The notes beneath the pieces are model-generated. The model saw only the letters and a program-made list of their open reading frames with translations. It did no database searches and was not told the DNA's origin. The position numbers and the translations under genes were made by a program. Shown here in pieces: positions 1-9,700 of a stretch of DNA of 64,000 bases (the stretch's first letter is position 1; every line of letters begins with the position of its first letter). The DNA comes from Closterium sp. Naga37s-1 (Eukaryota; Streptophyta; Zygnematophyceae; Desmidiales; Closteriaceae), in NCBI GenBank assembly GCA_947471745.1, contig CANJKZ010000110.1:806001-870000 (forward strand). Direction: 5' to 3'.

Positions 1-350
1 GGGCTAAGAGATGAGCAACTGATAGGCCAACAGATGAGCAACCGATGGGCCGGTAACCCGTGCTTCGAGGCACCTCATCACGCTCTTCCACATATACGTA
101 CTGTTGTGCGACATTATTTCTTTACGAACCAATACTGGCATCCCCATTGGATCTACGAATCTTGCGAATGCGGCTATCATCATTCAATACTGTCCCGGTC
201 TTGGAAACTTTGAACTTGGTGCACTTGCGGTCACTCATTACGACAACGTCCCGTTTATCCAATGTTCGTCTGCAACTTACATGCCCTCAGTCATAAAAAG
301 TCATGACGCACCTTTTAGAAGATCGCTTAACATTCTTTGGCAAGCCCACC
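1..350. other. Unassigned left flank
   Basis: No recognisable gene. A 91-codon open frame (104-379) exists but runs into the LTR at 351, resembles nothing I know, and is probably chance. The stretch ends where the LTR element starts. Confidence 0.5.
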
Positions 351-589
351 TGTTAGAATTTATATGTAACTGCCTGTAGCTGTAGTTTAGTGTAGTTATT
401 ATTAACTGTTGGTGGTGCACCTTCTTTGCATGCTCTGTTTACTATATGTACCCTAGTGCTATAGTGAACATCACTTTTCCCATTCTCGACTCTCACCTTG
501 GCACAACCTCCTCGACTTCCCCTAGGCCTAGGCTACTAAGCCTAGGCCCTACCTAAAACCTAAGCTTACTCTTACTTAGTAACTCAACA
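351..589 (+). repeat. 5' LTR of the non-autonomous element
   Basis: 239 bp, TG...CA ends, matching 1768-2006 with one visible substitution (TTATTAT against TTATAAA). Confidence 0.85.
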
Positions 590-601
590 TGGCATTAGAG
601 C
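590..601 (+). promoter_or_regulatory. Primer binding site, tRNA-iMet type
   Basis: TGGCATTAGAGC immediately follows the 5' LTR. It matches the common plant site TGGTATCAGAGC at 10 of 12 positions. Confidence 0.7.
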
Positions 602-724
602 GAGTTACGTCCTGGCCTGTGGGCCCGCCTCACGCTTCCGCTGCTGTTTTTCCGGTCGCGCGCCTCGGGCGCGTGGCGATTTTCGTCCTGTCCCGCCCCC
701 GGGTGGCGAGTGACATCTTTTCTG

Positions 725-985
725 CCCGTCGCGCGCCCCGTGGCACGCGACGGTGCCCTGCCCGTCGTGCGCCCCGTGGCATGCGACGGTGCCCTGCCCG
801 TCGTGCGCCCCGTGGCACACGACGGTGCCCTAAACCTGCCCGTCGTGCGCCCCGTGGCACGCGACGGTGCCCTGCCCGTCATGCGCCCCGTGGCACGCGA
901 CGGTGCCCTGCCCGTCGTGCGCCCCGTGGCATGCGACGGTGCCCTAAACTGCCCGTCACGTGCCCCGTGGTGCGCGACGGTGCCC
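725..985 (+). repeat. 36-bp GC-rich tandem repeat, about 7 copies
   Basis: The unit contains GCGCCCCGTGGCACGCGACG and GTGCCCTGCC, with two short insertions (CTAAAC...). Because 36 is a multiple of three it produces long open frames on both strands, which I regard as by-products of the repeat. GC-rich tandem leaders also occur in copia elements B and C in this window. Confidence 0.8.
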
Positions 986-1767
986 TGAGCCGCCGCGGAA
1001 CCGCCCCTGGCGCCTGCGACGGTGTCCTGAGCCGCCGCGTACCCGCCCCTGGCGCACTCGGCGGTGCCCCTGCCTCACCCGCGCCTGCACTCGCTGCAGC
1101 CGCCCCTGCACCACCCGGCGCCTGCCCTTGGAGCAGCCGCCCCCGCTCCTGCACTCGGTGCAGCCGCCTCTGCCTCACCCCGCGCCTGCACTCACTGCAG
1201 CCGCCCCTGACCTACCCGCGCCGACCCTCTGTAGCCGCTCTGCGGCTTTCTCCCCGCCCACCCCCTCCTCCTTCGTCTCCCTGCAGCCGTGGGGGGGAGG
1301 GTATGGGGGTGGCGGGTGTTGGGGTGATGGGTGGTGTGCTTCCCTTCCCCTCCTCCTCCTTTCGTTCCCACTGCTGCAGCTGCCGCTGGGGGGGAGGGTG
1401 TGAGGGTGTGGGGGAGCCGGGGGAGTGGCACTGGGGTGGCGGGTGTGAGACCAACCAGCAGCCGTCCCTCCACCTCTCCTCTCTTCCCCCCTCTGCTGCT
1501 CCTGCAGCAGTGTGGGGGGGAGGGGGAGGGGGAGGGTGAGGAAATGGAGGGGGTGACCAGCCAGAGCCAGCCCGCCTCCTCACTCTCCCTGCTGCCCCTC
1601 CTGTGGTTGGGGGGGGAAGAGAGTAAGGGGGTGGCAGGAATTTCTTGCTGTCGCCTGTCCCTTTGCTGCTGTACCTGCTCTGTTACCGTACCTGCTGTTG
1701 CTGTTGCTGGTATACCCCTGCAGGTTGTGTTCTGCACAAACTCCTGCTGCAGGCAGTTATGGGGGAG

Positions 1768-2006
1768 TGTTAGAATTTATATGTAACTGCCTGTAGCTGT
1801 AGTTTAGTGTAGTTATTATAAACTGTTGGTGGTGCACCTTCTTTGCATGCTCTGTTTACTATATGTACCCTAGTGCTATAGTGAACATCACTTTTCCCAT
1901 TCTCGACTCTCACCTTGGCACAACCTCCTCGACTTCCCCTAGGCCTAGGCTACTAAGCCTAGGCCCTACCTAAAACCTAAGCTTACTCTTACTTAGTAAC
2001 TCAACA
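1768..2006 (+). repeat. 3' LTR of the non-autonomous element
   Basis: 239 bp, almost identical to 351-589 and preceded by the purine tract at about 1761-1767. Confidence 0.85.
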
Positions 2007-2821
2007 TTAACACAGCCAAATGACATCCGTTCCTCCAATAAAGTCCTTGATCTTGGACCGTCCTCTCCACTTTCAAACTCAAGCTTGCCCTATGCATGTC
2101 ACATATGGAGGAGCATGCACTCTTGCTAACACGTCATTCGTAGGTGGCCCTATACCCCACCATTCACTACGAAGCACGGAAATCACGGCATCAGTCTTTG
2201 CGCAACACCGTCAGCTTCTGAACTAGCACATGGATCGTCTTTAACAACTATCTTCTCTGCCTCACATGCCAGCGCAACATTTATTTTGAACCGTCTTCCA
2301 CTCCAACAACAACCATCGGCACAGTCATCTACCTAAGTAGGCAACAACCTCCATAACCACCTCAACTTGGAGAACAACGACTGACACCAACAATCGCTAT
2401 TACTTGACATCGCCCTCAACCGGACCTGCAATCTGCACTTTGTCAACATACGCACATGTCTTAGAAGACCCAATTTAAATGAAGCACGTTGCCTTGCAAG
2501 AACCAGAAAGCAAGCTTTCTTAATATGTTTTTTCTTGAAAGTGTGTAACACTTTCTAAAAATATGTATTATGAAAGCGCAGCTGACTGTATCGAAGCAAG
2601 GCAACTGCGAATGCCTATTCCCAAGTACATAATGAGGGATGGAGGCCATTTGGCCTCCACCCACGTCTTCATTTTCGGAACGTTACAGTTCCGCTTCCCC
2701 CCCACCCACCCCTAGTTGATAACTATGTAATGTAATGTTTCAGTGGGACGAGAATGTTGTAATTACCCAATTTAAATGAAGCACGTTGCCTTGCAAGAAC
2801 CAGAAAGCAAGCTTTCTTAAT
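2007..2821. other. Intergenic stretch with a 57-bp direct repeat
   Basis: No gene recognised. A 57-bp sequence starting ACCCAATTTAAATGAAGCAC occurs at 2468-2524 and again, apparently exactly, at 2765-2821, bracketing 240 bp. The second copy abuts the left limit of recognisable gypsy coding sequence. The bracketed DNA lacks TG...CA ends or obvious terminal inverted repeats. Confidence 0.6.
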
Positions 2822-3476
2822 CCATTATTCACAGGTGGAAACTCGCAGCAGTTCCCAGCAGTAAAAGGGGTCTATTACGTAAAAGCCAGCACCGACCGCA
2901 TCTGGGTACCGGGCTACACTTTACTAAGGGAGCTGTTACTACAGGAAGCACACGATGGGGTTACATCATGACATTTCGGAGTAGAGAAAACACGACAGCT
3001 ACTGCAGCGGTATTACTACTGGCTCGAGATGCTGACCGACGTGCAATGACACGTGGCATCGTGTCCGACCTGCCAACTCATGAAATAATCACGGAAGCGG
3101 CTGGCAGGACAGTTGCAGCCGATACCACCCCCAGAGCGTGTTTGGCAGGAGGTGACGATGGACTTCGTCACGGGGTTGCCGGCTGGAGCAAGTGGGAATG
3201 ACGCGATCCTGGTCGTCGTCGATCGGCTGACGAAAATGGCACATTTTGCAGCCTGCAAGAAATCAATCCCAGCCGAAGAAAAAGCTCGCCTCTTCATCTC
3301 CACCGTCGTTCGACTGCATGGGATACCAGCATCGATCATCAGCGACCGCGACACGAAATTCACCAGCAGTTCAGTTCTTCGTACCACCCCGAGACCGACG
3401 GACAGACAAAACGGACAAACCAGACCATGGAGCAACTCATCCGAGCCACGTGCGACGACCCAACCATATGGGAACA

Positions 3477-3821
3477 TGTCAGAATCCCAACCACTAGACC
3501 ATTGGGATAAAAGGGCTTGTTAAGTAGCGGGTCAGTGCGCCCATAACCCCCCAGGCCAACGTGCCTGTAACCCTTCCCTAGGATCAATCGGGGATCACCA
3601 GTGGACCTCTGACACCCCCCCGCACTGGGATGCCCGAAGTGCATACACCGGGATTCGAACCCGAGACCTTCGCTCTGATACCATGTCAGAATCCCAACCA
3701 CTAGACCATTGGGATAAAAGGGCTTGTTAAGTAGCGGGTCAGTGCGCCCATAACCCCCCAGGCCAACGTGCCTGTAACCCTTCCCTAGGATCAATCGGGG
3801 ATCACCAGTGGACCTCTGACA
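3477..3821 (-). mobile_element. Miniature LTR retrotransposon (SMART/TRIM type), 345 bp
   Basis: Two LTRs of 138 bp (3477-3614 and 3684-3821), identical by eye, flank only 69 bp of interior. Read on the minus strand the element starts TGTCAGAGG and ends TTCTGACA. The interior begins with TGGTATCAGAGC, an exact plant tRNA-iMet primer site (plus-strand 3672-3683), and ends with a G-run purine tract (plus-strand C-run 3615-3621). The 5-bp target duplication GAACA is perfect (3472-3476 and 3822-3826), and removing the insert rejoins the gypsy integrase codons. Identical LTRs mean very recent insertion. It encodes no protein. Confidence 0.93.
3651..3708 (-). promoter_or_regulatory. tRNA-like internal pol III promoter in the miniature element
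   Basis: On the minus strand TGGTCTAGTGG (plus 3698-3708) matches the tRNA A box and GGTTCGAATCC (plus 3651-3661) matches the B box exactly, 36 nt apart as in tRNA genes. The A box lies in the element's 5' LTR. The B box lies just inside the interior, beyond the primer site. I see no full cloverleaf, so this is tRNA-like, not a tRNA gene. Confidence 0.65.
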
Positions 3822-4539
3822 GAACAGCAACTGCCACTCATCGAATTCACATACAACAATTCGCCATCCGCCATGACCCAACAGTCACCGTTTTAACTGA
3901 ACTAAGGACAAGACCCCACAGTGCCCATGACCCCGAACCCCTACAACTTGGTGACACGTGCGCAGCAGTTCGTAGAGATATTGCAGGCAGCACGGACCCG
4001 GGCAACAGACGCGATTAAAAGGTCAAAAGTCATCGCTAATCGTAACGCCGACCGCTACCGCCGACCCGTCACTTATCAGCCCGACGACCTTGTCCTTGTT
4101 GACACCCAAAACCTCTGCCTACCCATTACCCCAAAACTACGCCCTCGATACTGTGGGCCATTCCGCATCAACCACATGATCACTCCCGTTACCGCCCACC
4201 TCCTCCTCCATGCTGACTGGTACATTAGCCTGTCATTCCACGTGAGTCTGCTTCGCCCACACGTACCATCCACCAGCCAACTGCCTCGCAATCGCCCCGC
4301 CAGCGTGACACGTCCGCCAACGGAGCCAATCATCACGCCCGATAAAATCTTGAGCCACCGAGTTTGTGACCCACGGGGAGCTCGCAGGATCGAGTTTCTG
4401 ATCCGCTGGAAAGATCGCACGCCCACCGAAGATAACTGGGTTCCTCTTTACAGAATTGAAAACCACCCCGCCCTCACCGAATATCTGCGCAGCCAAAATT
4501 TCCGGGATGTACACATGCTTTCCTAAGGAGGGTCTCCTT

Positions 4540-4980
4540 TGTTGGAAACAACTGATTTAAGCGCCTCTGTCGTGTCGAAACACTAAGACAAGAGCGAAGC
4601 AGATCGTATCGAAACATCGGTGAGTCAACCCTCGGAGGTTGAACAACTGCTGGAGGTTACGCGAAAGTCAAAGGTCAGCGACCTTTGACCTGACGAAATG
4701 TACAGTGCGACAGCAAGGACATATAACTGACTCGTTACAGAGCAGTTATTCGAGTCGGCACTGTATCGAACCGCAACAGCAAAACAGTTAAAATAGAACC
4801 TTTTCATATTCCCTGTAATCATATAAAAGCTCGTATCCTTTTGTTATTATTAACTTATTTTGTTCTCACAAACCAGTACAAGGTGGTTCAACAAGTCTTT
4901 ATTAAAACGCTTCCGCTACTACATCATCCTACTCTTGAATTCTGTCCTGCAAAGATCCTAAGGGCCTTCTCAGCCCAACA
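4540..4980 (+). mobile_element. Solo LTR of copia family A
   Basis: 441 bp, starting TGTTGGAAACA and ending GCCCAACA, clearly related along its length to the 5' LTR of element A at 37066-37516. A perfect 5-bp target duplication TCCTT (4535-4539 and 4981-4985) shows a complete integration later reduced to one LTR by LTR-LTR recombination. It landed in the purine tract of the gypsy fragment. Confidence 0.93.
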
Positions 4981-4990
4981 TCCTTAAGGA

Positions 4991-5014
4991 GGGGGGGGGG
5001 GGGGGGGGGGGGGG
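4991..5014 (+). repeat. 24-base G homopolymer (gypsy purine tract)
   Basis: A run of 24 G follows AAGGA and directly precedes TGTAAGG, the presumed gypsy 3' LTR start. Its true length may be poorly determined by sequencing. Confidence 0.7.
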
Positions 5015-5367
5015 TGTAAGGAAATTCCCTTTTCCTTACTTTGCGTCCCTGCTCAGCGCGTACACCACTGTTTCCGCCAATAGCACCCAACAGTAATCCG
5101 TTACCACTCGCGACACTCGACTCGACTACTGTTCACGCCACTATTCACGACGCGACCGAATCTCACGGTTCGGTTGGTAACCCGCTCTCCGGACCTCCGC
5201 CTCGACAATTCCCAACCTCGGAGCTAGGCCCGTCGCGCACCCCATTTTAATGCATTACCGTTACCGCTGTAGCTTCGCTATATATTATTCGCTCATGCAT
5301 TCTCTCATTGTATTGTTTTGCTTAGATAGCGCAATCCTAGCTCTCTTGCTCAATTGCACTCGTAACA
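5015..5367 (+). repeat. Putative gypsy 3' LTR
   Basis: Starts TGTAAGGAAATTCCC directly after the purine tract. The TATA-like TATATATT (about 5277) and the TG...CA ends fit an LTR. The right end is uncertain. Confidence 0.45.
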
Positions 5368-6799
5368 GCTTGGCAGAGTTGGTGATTATTTTCACAATAG
5401 ACTTTCCTGCCGTTCTGCTTTGTTGAGATTCTTGCACGTGCTTACCTTGGGCTTTGAAGTACAGGCCCTGTCTGATTGGCCCTGAGCTGCTGACGTGACA
5501 ACAAATCTCCACAAACCACGCTCTCCACGCACCAACGAGTGCCATGATAAGCGCAACATGCGATGGGCAGCATCCAGTCGTTGTCCAATAGCAGTCGATT
5601 CTGCACAGCATCCTACGTCGTCGCAACGAAATAATTCGTCTCCACTGCTTTCGCGAACACCAGTTGCAGCTCCTCCGACGCTCTGAGCGAAAGTCAACAG
5701 AGTCTTTTCATAATATGGTTACTTTTTTTGACATCGCGACTTTGTGATCCTCACGAGGAATCTGCTGATGCTTTGGCGAAACATCCATCTTTCGCAGGGT
5801 CTCCTTGAGCTGCCATGAACTCGATGGCAGAATAGGCTTTATTTTGACATTTTCTTCTAGCAGCCAAGAAGGCCAAATTTGGTTCATCCTTCCTAGCGTT
5901 GGTTGGATGTCCCAAAAATGCGTGATCATTCCCGAATTCTAGACCTCGTCCTACATTTCGGACACTCCTATTGGTTCGCAGGCCTTTTGCGTTTTCACTC
6001 CCAACCAACCTTCCTAAGGTTGAAATTCTTGGCCTGCGGGTTTTAACTTCAAAACTTTCTTATCTCTTTGTCTCTCGAAAGCGTCGTGGCTTGTCCAATG
6101 CAAGCATTAAAGCGACGAGCAACTTTTGGCAGTGTTGGGTTCAGAAGTTTTTTTTTTGAACCAGGCTTGCCAGCGCGAAAGTGCTGGCTGGCGAAAACCA
6201 GGATTTCGTGCGGACACTTTCCATCCGCAGTAACAGTTCGCCAGGGTTCTGGGTTTTGGGTGGCAAATGTGCACCGTCGCTTTAAGCCGTTGTCTCCAAG
6301 CCTTGACACCTTCCTCGTTGCACTCGAGTCTAGCTATCAAGGCTGAAAACGAGTAAGCTCGTCAAAAGTACTCAACCAAAATGAGCCTTATTAAAACCGG
6401 GGTGCACATTCAGCTGAATGTGCATCAAAGGTTATCCCTTGACTGAGTGGGTTACGAGGTGTGCTTTCAACCCCTTCAAGTCGAAATTCGTTTCCCCCCT
6501 CCCCCGCAATTTCGTTTCCCCACGCCCCCGCAATTTCATTTCCCCCTCCCCGTCGAAATTCGTTTCCCCCCTCCCCCGCAATTTTGTTTCCCCCCTCCCC
6601 CGCAATTTCGTTTCCCCCCCCTCCCGCCAATCTGTTTCATCCCTCCCGCCATTCGGTTTCACCCACTCCCGCCATTTCACCCCCTCCCGCCACCTACGAA
6701 ATGCCCGAAGCTCTAGCGGAATCATTTTTTTGTCGCCCCTCGTGAGCCAATCACTGTTTTTCTCCAAACCCCCTTCCCAACATCTCAAGCCGAACCGCG
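5368..6799. other. Gap before the synthetase gene
   Basis: No gene recognised. Short open frames on both strands have no familiar motifs. The interval should contain the promoter and 5' UTR of the gene starting at 6800, but no clear TATA box could be assigned. Confidence 0.5.
6484..6640 (+). repeat. Minisatellite of about 25 bp
   Basis: Five to six imperfect copies of a unit containing CCCCCGCAATTTCGTTTCCC, fading into CTCCCGCCA-type units up to about 6690. It lies 160-300 bp upstream of the presumed start codon at 6800. Confidence 0.8.
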
Positions 6800-9700
6800 T
6801 TGAATGTGCACCCTGGTTTTAACGGCCGAAACCGTGCTCTCGCGGGTTTGCGAAACCGTTTGCGAACCGACCCACGAGTATTTTCCTTCTGTATCCAGAC
6901 CATCGTCCGTCCCGTCAACGACTCGCTTGGTTTTCTGACGAATTCAGGTACCAATTGTTTCTCCGACGTTGCCACCAGCAGTTTCATATCCGATAGTTAT
7001 CCCGGAGGAAACGCTGGAGGAAACGCTCTAGCTCGTTTGCTTAGAGCCTCCGCTTATGCTGCCTCCGCCACCGGCGCCGGTAGTACCGGAGATCGCATTT
7101 CGAGGCAATCCTCTTGCCGCCTTCATTCCACTTTCGATGGTGCTACTAATTTTACGAGCCGCGCTAAGGAGCAGTCCTGTGACTCTACTTTTAACGACCA
7201 TTTCTACTCTTACCCCCAGCGCCGACAATACTATAATAGTAGACATAGTACGGAGTACTATAGTAGGCACCGCGACCGGCACCACGACCCGGAAAACCAT
7301 TCCAATCATCCGCACCTCTACGCGCACTCCCTGCGCCCCTTGCACCGCGCGCCCGCGCTTCCGCGGAGCTTCCCCGCGTCCGCCTTCGACCATCTGTCCG
7401 CCCCCGCCGTGGTTTGCGGCGGGCGCACAAATTCGTACCGCGACCTCCTCGCGCACGCCGCCCGGCTCGCGCGCGAGTTCCGGAAGCGCCTGCCACGTGT
7501 CGACGCGGAGAAGCAGGGGCGCGCGGAAGCAGAGGCGCGCACGGAGCTGCAGCAGCTGGAGGGGGAGGCGGCGGAGGCGGCGGAAGGCCCTCGGATTGCG
7601 ATTTTTGGGCGGCCGGCGACGGACTATGTGGCGGCGATGTGGGCGGCGTGGGCGGCGGGCGGAGTGGCGGTTCCGCTGTGTGAAAGCTACCCTCCAGAAG
7701 AGCTACTATACGTCCTTAAAGACTCGGTAAGAGCACTAAGGTAGTACTTAGGCGTGCTGAGAGAACCACTCCCACTCTTACTTGCCCACCCCTCATGCAA
7801 TGGCCCCGTACCTGTCCATTCCTCCGCTCCCGTCCCCCCCTCATACCTTCCTTCCTCTTCCCCCTTCTCCCCCCGCCATCCCGCTCATCTGTGTTAAGCA
7901 CGCTTCACCAGAGTACAATAACTCTCACCGCTCCCCGCATCCCTTCCTCTCCCCGCCAACCCGCTCATCTCAGGGCGCTTCCTCGGTTGTGGGGCCTAAG
8001 ACCTGCCGCCCGGTTTTGGCGGCGGCTTCATACCGGGCCCTCTAATTAGCACATTTCCCCACCTGCCACCCCACGCATCTCAGGGCGCTTGTGTGGTTGT
8101 GGGCCCGGAGACCTGCTGCATGGTTTTCACTTCTGCTCTGAAGCCTCCCAGAAAGTAAACCACTCTCTCCTGCACTTTTCCCCACATTGCACTTTTCCGC
8201 CCCCCGCCATCCCGCTCATCTCAGGGCGCTTGTGTGGTTGTGGGGCCAGGGTCCGGCGGCTGCTTGGTTGTGCCGTCTCACCTTTGCTTTTCCCCACCTT
8301 GAACTTTTCCTCCCCCGCCACTCCACTCATCTCAGGGCGCTTGTTTAATCGTGGGGCCAGAGTCCAGCCGCCCGGTTTTGGCGCCATTGGCAGCGGAAGT
8401 GGCGGCGGCGTTTGTCCCATCTGATCCGCTGGAGGGCAAAGAGTTGGAGGAGAGGGACGCGGATGAGGAGAAGGCGGGCATTGAAGCCTTGAAGAACGTG
8501 CCCTTCTCACATGCAGGTGGGGTGCTGTGGGGCGCTGTGGGGTGCTGTGGGGTGCTGAGGGGTGCTGTGGGGTGCTGTGGGGTGCTGTGAACATTCGGCA
8601 TTTGCATCATCCGTGCTCGCACCGTCTGACGCGCTGGAGGGCAGGGATTTGGAGGAGAGGGACGCGGATGAGGAGAAGGCGGGGTTCGAAGCCCTGAAGA
8701 ACGTGCCCTTCTCTCACGCAGGTGGAGTGGTATGGGGTGCTGAGAACATCGCTCATATGCATATGTATGTATGCCGTCAGGCCTTGAGACGAGTTATGCG
8801 TGGAAGGAAGAGACGCGGGGGAGGAGCGGCGGGGATAGAGGCCTTGAAGAACGTGCCCTTCTCGCACGCAGGTGGGGTGGTGTGGGGTGCTGTTGGGTGC
8901 TGCTGTGGACATTGCTCATTTGTGTATGTATAGTACAATATATACATGTATACCATGTGGCTTGGTATCTTCTAATGGATACATGCTTCCATGTCAAACC
9001 CTTCCAATTCCGTCTCATTTCCCTCTTGTTTAACCCCTATCCCCGCTATCAGCTGCCCTGATAGTGTACACAAGTGGCACCACTGGGCGACCCAAGGGAG
9101 TGGTGCACTCACACATAGGGCTGGCTTCCCAGGTACAGTAACTTCTTGGCTTGGGTTCTCCAGTGCAGCTACATTTCATGACTTTGAGTCGACTCAAAAG
9201 GTGACTTTCGAGTCGACTCAAAAGGTGACTTCTTGGGTATGATTGGTTCTCCAGTGCAGCTACATTTCATGTGGTATTGTTACTCAGCTGCACTTCTTTC
9301 ACAGGTACGCACTTGTCTCAAAACTGTTTCACAGGTACGCACGCTCCTTTCTTCTCTTTTCTCCAGTTCTTTCTGCCCCACCAGCTTTCGGCCTGCAAAA
9401 CAAGTGATATTTTATCCTCCTTTCAGCCACCCTGCACTGTCTGACACTGCCACAGAATTTTTAGTTCCCCTCTTATTGCCTTCCCTCCTCTCACCCGCAG
9501 GCCGGCATGCTGGTAGACGCATGGGACTTCTCTCCATCGGACCGAGTGCTCAACGTGCTGCCTCTGCACCATATCCACCCACATACACCATCTACACCCC
9601 CCGCTACCCCTCTCCACCCCTTTCATCTGTACTCTCCTCTCAACGTGCTGCCTCTGCACCATATCCGCACGCACCCACACCCCCTGTTACCCCTCCCCAC

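Larger units (their letters stand above)
351..2006 (+). mobile_element. Non-autonomous LTR retrotransposon (1,656 bp)
   Basis: Two 239-bp direct repeats (351-589 and 1768-2006) begin TGTTAGAA and end CTCAACA, and differ at one base by eye. Directly after the left repeat comes TGGCATTAGAGC, close to the plant initiator-Met primer binding site. Directly before the right repeat is a purine tract, GGGGGAG. The 1.18-kb interior encodes no gag, protease, integrase or reverse transcriptase. It is a GC-rich block with a 36-bp tandem repeat followed by C- and G-rich low-complexity DNA. Near-identical LTRs imply recent movement, presumably by a helper element in trans. The flanks (CCACC and TTAAC) do not form a 5-bp target duplication, which is odd for such a young copy. 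Confidence 0.85.
2835..4526 (+). pseudogene. Gypsy integrase with chromodomain, degenerate
   Basis: The frame opens with an HHCC zinc-binding region (EAHDGVTS ... HFGVEKTRQLL ... SCPTCQL) containing three in-frame stops. It continues into the integrase core (WQEVTMDFVTGLP, then VVVDRLTKMAHF with the first catalytic Asp, then ISDRDTKF). About 40 codons are deleted near 3370, shifting the frame, before YHPETDGQT resumes. After the nested element at 3477-3821 it continues QQLPLIEFTYNN. A further stretch (3921-4526) holds the C-terminal integrase part and a chromodomain (IEFLIRWKDRTPTEDNWVP) ending in TAA at 4524-4526. It cannot encode an active integrase. The chromodomain places it among chromoviruses. 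Confidence 0.85.
2822..5367 (+). mobile_element. 5'-truncated Ty3/gypsy chromovirus fragment
   Basis: The fragment keeps the integrase, a C-terminal chromodomain, a purine tract and the start of a 3' LTR. Protease, reverse transcriptase, RNase H and the 5' LTR are missing. It was later hit by a miniature LTR element (3477-3821) and by a copia LTR now present as a solo LTR (4540-4980). Removing the latter joins the end of the gypsy reading frame to AAGGA followed by a 24-G run and the LTR start at 5015. The right limit is set at CGTAACA (5367), with a TATATATT at about 5277 upstream. That end is a guess because no second LTR is available for comparison. Confidence 0.7.

Noticed and set aside
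589..1539. 316-codon open frame inside the non-autonomous element
   Set aside because: Product of a 36-bp GC-rich repeat plus low-complexity DNA, with equal-length shadows on the minus strand.
3640..3730. Genuine tRNA gene on the minus strand
   Set aside because: A and B boxes are present, but no proper acceptor and anticodon stems could be drawn, and the sequence is part of an LTR element.
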